A stretch of 6,151 nucleotides of DNA from CAYPEL01 sp964409635 (GTDB lineage: Bacteria; Pseudomonadota; Gammaproteobacteria; DSM-19610), in the NCBI GenBank assembly GCA_964409635.1, contig CAYPEL010000157.1, positions 1 to 6,151 on the forward strand, read 5' to 3'. The translations under genes and the position numbers were made by a program. Positions 5,446 to 6,151 of the stretch are shown here, one piece after another. Every line of letters begins with the position of its first letter. Within the stretch, counting starts at the first letter, position 1. The notes under the pieces were generated by a model that did no database searches, was not told the DNA's origin, and saw only the letters and a list, made by a program, of their open reading frames with translations.

Positions 5446-6057
5446 ATGAAGAAAAAAACCTATCATCACGGAGACTTACGTAATTCCCTGGTGGCTATCG
5501 CTATCACCCTGTTACAACGCCATGGCATTGCCAAACTCAGTTTGCGGGCAGTTGCCAAGGTTGCAGGAGTCAGCCATACCGCCCCATACCGGCATTTTCG
5601 CAACAAAACCGCGTTGCTGGAGGCGATTGCACAGGCAGGTTACGAACAGTTGCGTGATTCAAATTTACGCGCAATAACTGAACATCGTGATGACCCGATT
5701 CAACAGCTGTACCACGCCGGGCGTGCGTATATGTTTATGGTGATCGATCAACCCGAAGTCGCCAAACTGATGTTCAGCGGCGTGTTGGCCCCCAAAGATT
5801 GGGGGCAAGCGTTGCAAGCGGCCACACAGGAATCGGTCAACGTGTTGATGAAAATAATTGAGAATGGCAAGAACGCCGGTATTTTTGTTGACCGGCCGAT
5901 CGAAGACCTGACCGTAACAGCGTTGTCTACGGTGCATGGTTTGTCCTTGGCGATGGCTGCCGGGCACTTCAGCGATACGGTCACCACCGAAGCGGATATC
6001 GAGCGGTTGGGCACTCGTGTTTATGAAACACTGTTATCAGGATTACTAAAGCGTTAA
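5446..6057 (+). CDS. TetR-family transcriptional repressor (WHG-type C-terminal domain)
   Basis: A 203-residue dimeric DNA-binding regulator. The N-terminal HTH spans about residues 10-55: DLRNSLVAIAITLLQRHG forms the first helices, LSLRAVAKVAGVSHTAPYRH the HTH, and FRNKTALLEAIA the following helix. The opening YHHGDLRNSL is characteristic of TetR proteins with the WHG-type ligand domain (about 80-195 here, including RAYMFMVIDQPEVAKLMFSG). The ligand pocket cannot be interpreted from sequence. It diverges from the exported protein-GST operon, and the 162-base gap between the two starts contains two matching palindromes. Repression of both directions with release by a small, probably lipophilic or toxic, molecule is the likely scheme. 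ATG at 5446 is chosen because the family's conserved start follows directly; no strong ribosome binding site is visible. Confidence 0.92.
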   Translation: MKKKTYHHGDLRNSLVAIAITLLQRHGIAKLSLRAVAKVAGVSHTAPYRHFRNKTALLEAIAQAGYEQLRDSNLRAITEHRDDPIQQLYHAGRAYMFMVIDQPEVAKLMFSGVLAPKDWGQALQAATQESVNVLMKIIENGKNAGIFVDRPIEDLTVTALSTVHGLSLAMAAGHFSDTVTTEADIERLGTRVYETLLSGLLKR

Positions 6058-6121
6058 CAAGCTGTTATTTCGTCTTAGTTATTGGCAGTATTTTCATTTT
6101 ACCAGGCGCTTGGATTAAGGC

Positions 6122-6149
6122 TTGAAAAATGTTTTTAGCGCTGTAATAT
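6122..6149 (+). promoter_or_regulatory. Weak promoter-like sequence at the right edge
   Basis: TTGAAA (6122-6127) and TAATAT (6144-6149) are spaced 16 bases apart, in AT-rich DNA after the tetR stop. It might serve a gene beyond the window. Chance occurrence is quite possible. No convincing terminator is seen between 6058 and 6121. Confidence 0.2.
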
Positions 6150-6151
6150 AG

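Noticed and set aside
1..6151. CRISPR arrays, tRNA or rRNA genes, complete insertion sequences.
   Set aside because: No regularly spaced direct repeats, no tRNA cloverleaf or rRNA sequence was recognised, and no intact transposase is present.

Overview
The window looks like chromosomal DNA of a proteobacterium, most likely a gammaproteobacterium or a close relative. This rests on NuoI being the short 162-residue form with the HALRRYPNGEERC and RYDIDLFKC signatures, on the glutamate-synthase small-subunit fragment, on a TetR/WHG regulator starting YHHGDLRNSL, and on an apparent RAYT (REP-associated tyrosine transposase) remnant. The genus cannot be told from the sequence.

Left part (1-1830): a small 68-residue protein of unknown function on the minus strand (97-303), with a near-perfect ribosome binding site and a TGGTATACCA palindrome just upstream. 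Diverging from it is a complete nuoI (632-1120), alone and not inside a nuo operon. A two-CBS-domain protein (1184-1642, minus) converges on nuoI. About 80 bases upstream of the CBS gene is a second GGTATACC palindrome that shares 15 of 16 bases with the one near position 320.

Middle (1831-3166): gene-poor and apparently decaying DNA. It holds inverted repeats, the C-terminal half of gltD (2131-2895, minus) without its N-terminal half, and, directly upstream on the same strand, about 60 codons that resemble the C-terminal helix-turn-helix of a RAYT/Y1 transposase (2938-3120). Together they suggest a rearrangement breakpoint around 2896-2937.

Right part (3167-6057): the best-organised unit. 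A minus-strand pair encodes an exported protein of unknown family (447 residues with a signal peptide) and a glutathione S-transferase-like protein. The two genes are 2 bases apart and the GST ribosome binding site lies inside the end of the upstream gene. A TetR-family repressor gene is divergent. Between them are two perfect palindromes of related sequence (centres 5344 and 5385, 41 bp apart), positioned over plausible promoters for both directions. The simplest reading is a TetR-controlled, ligand-inducible operon of an envelope protein plus a GST. The ligand and the function of the exported protein cannot be told from the sequence.
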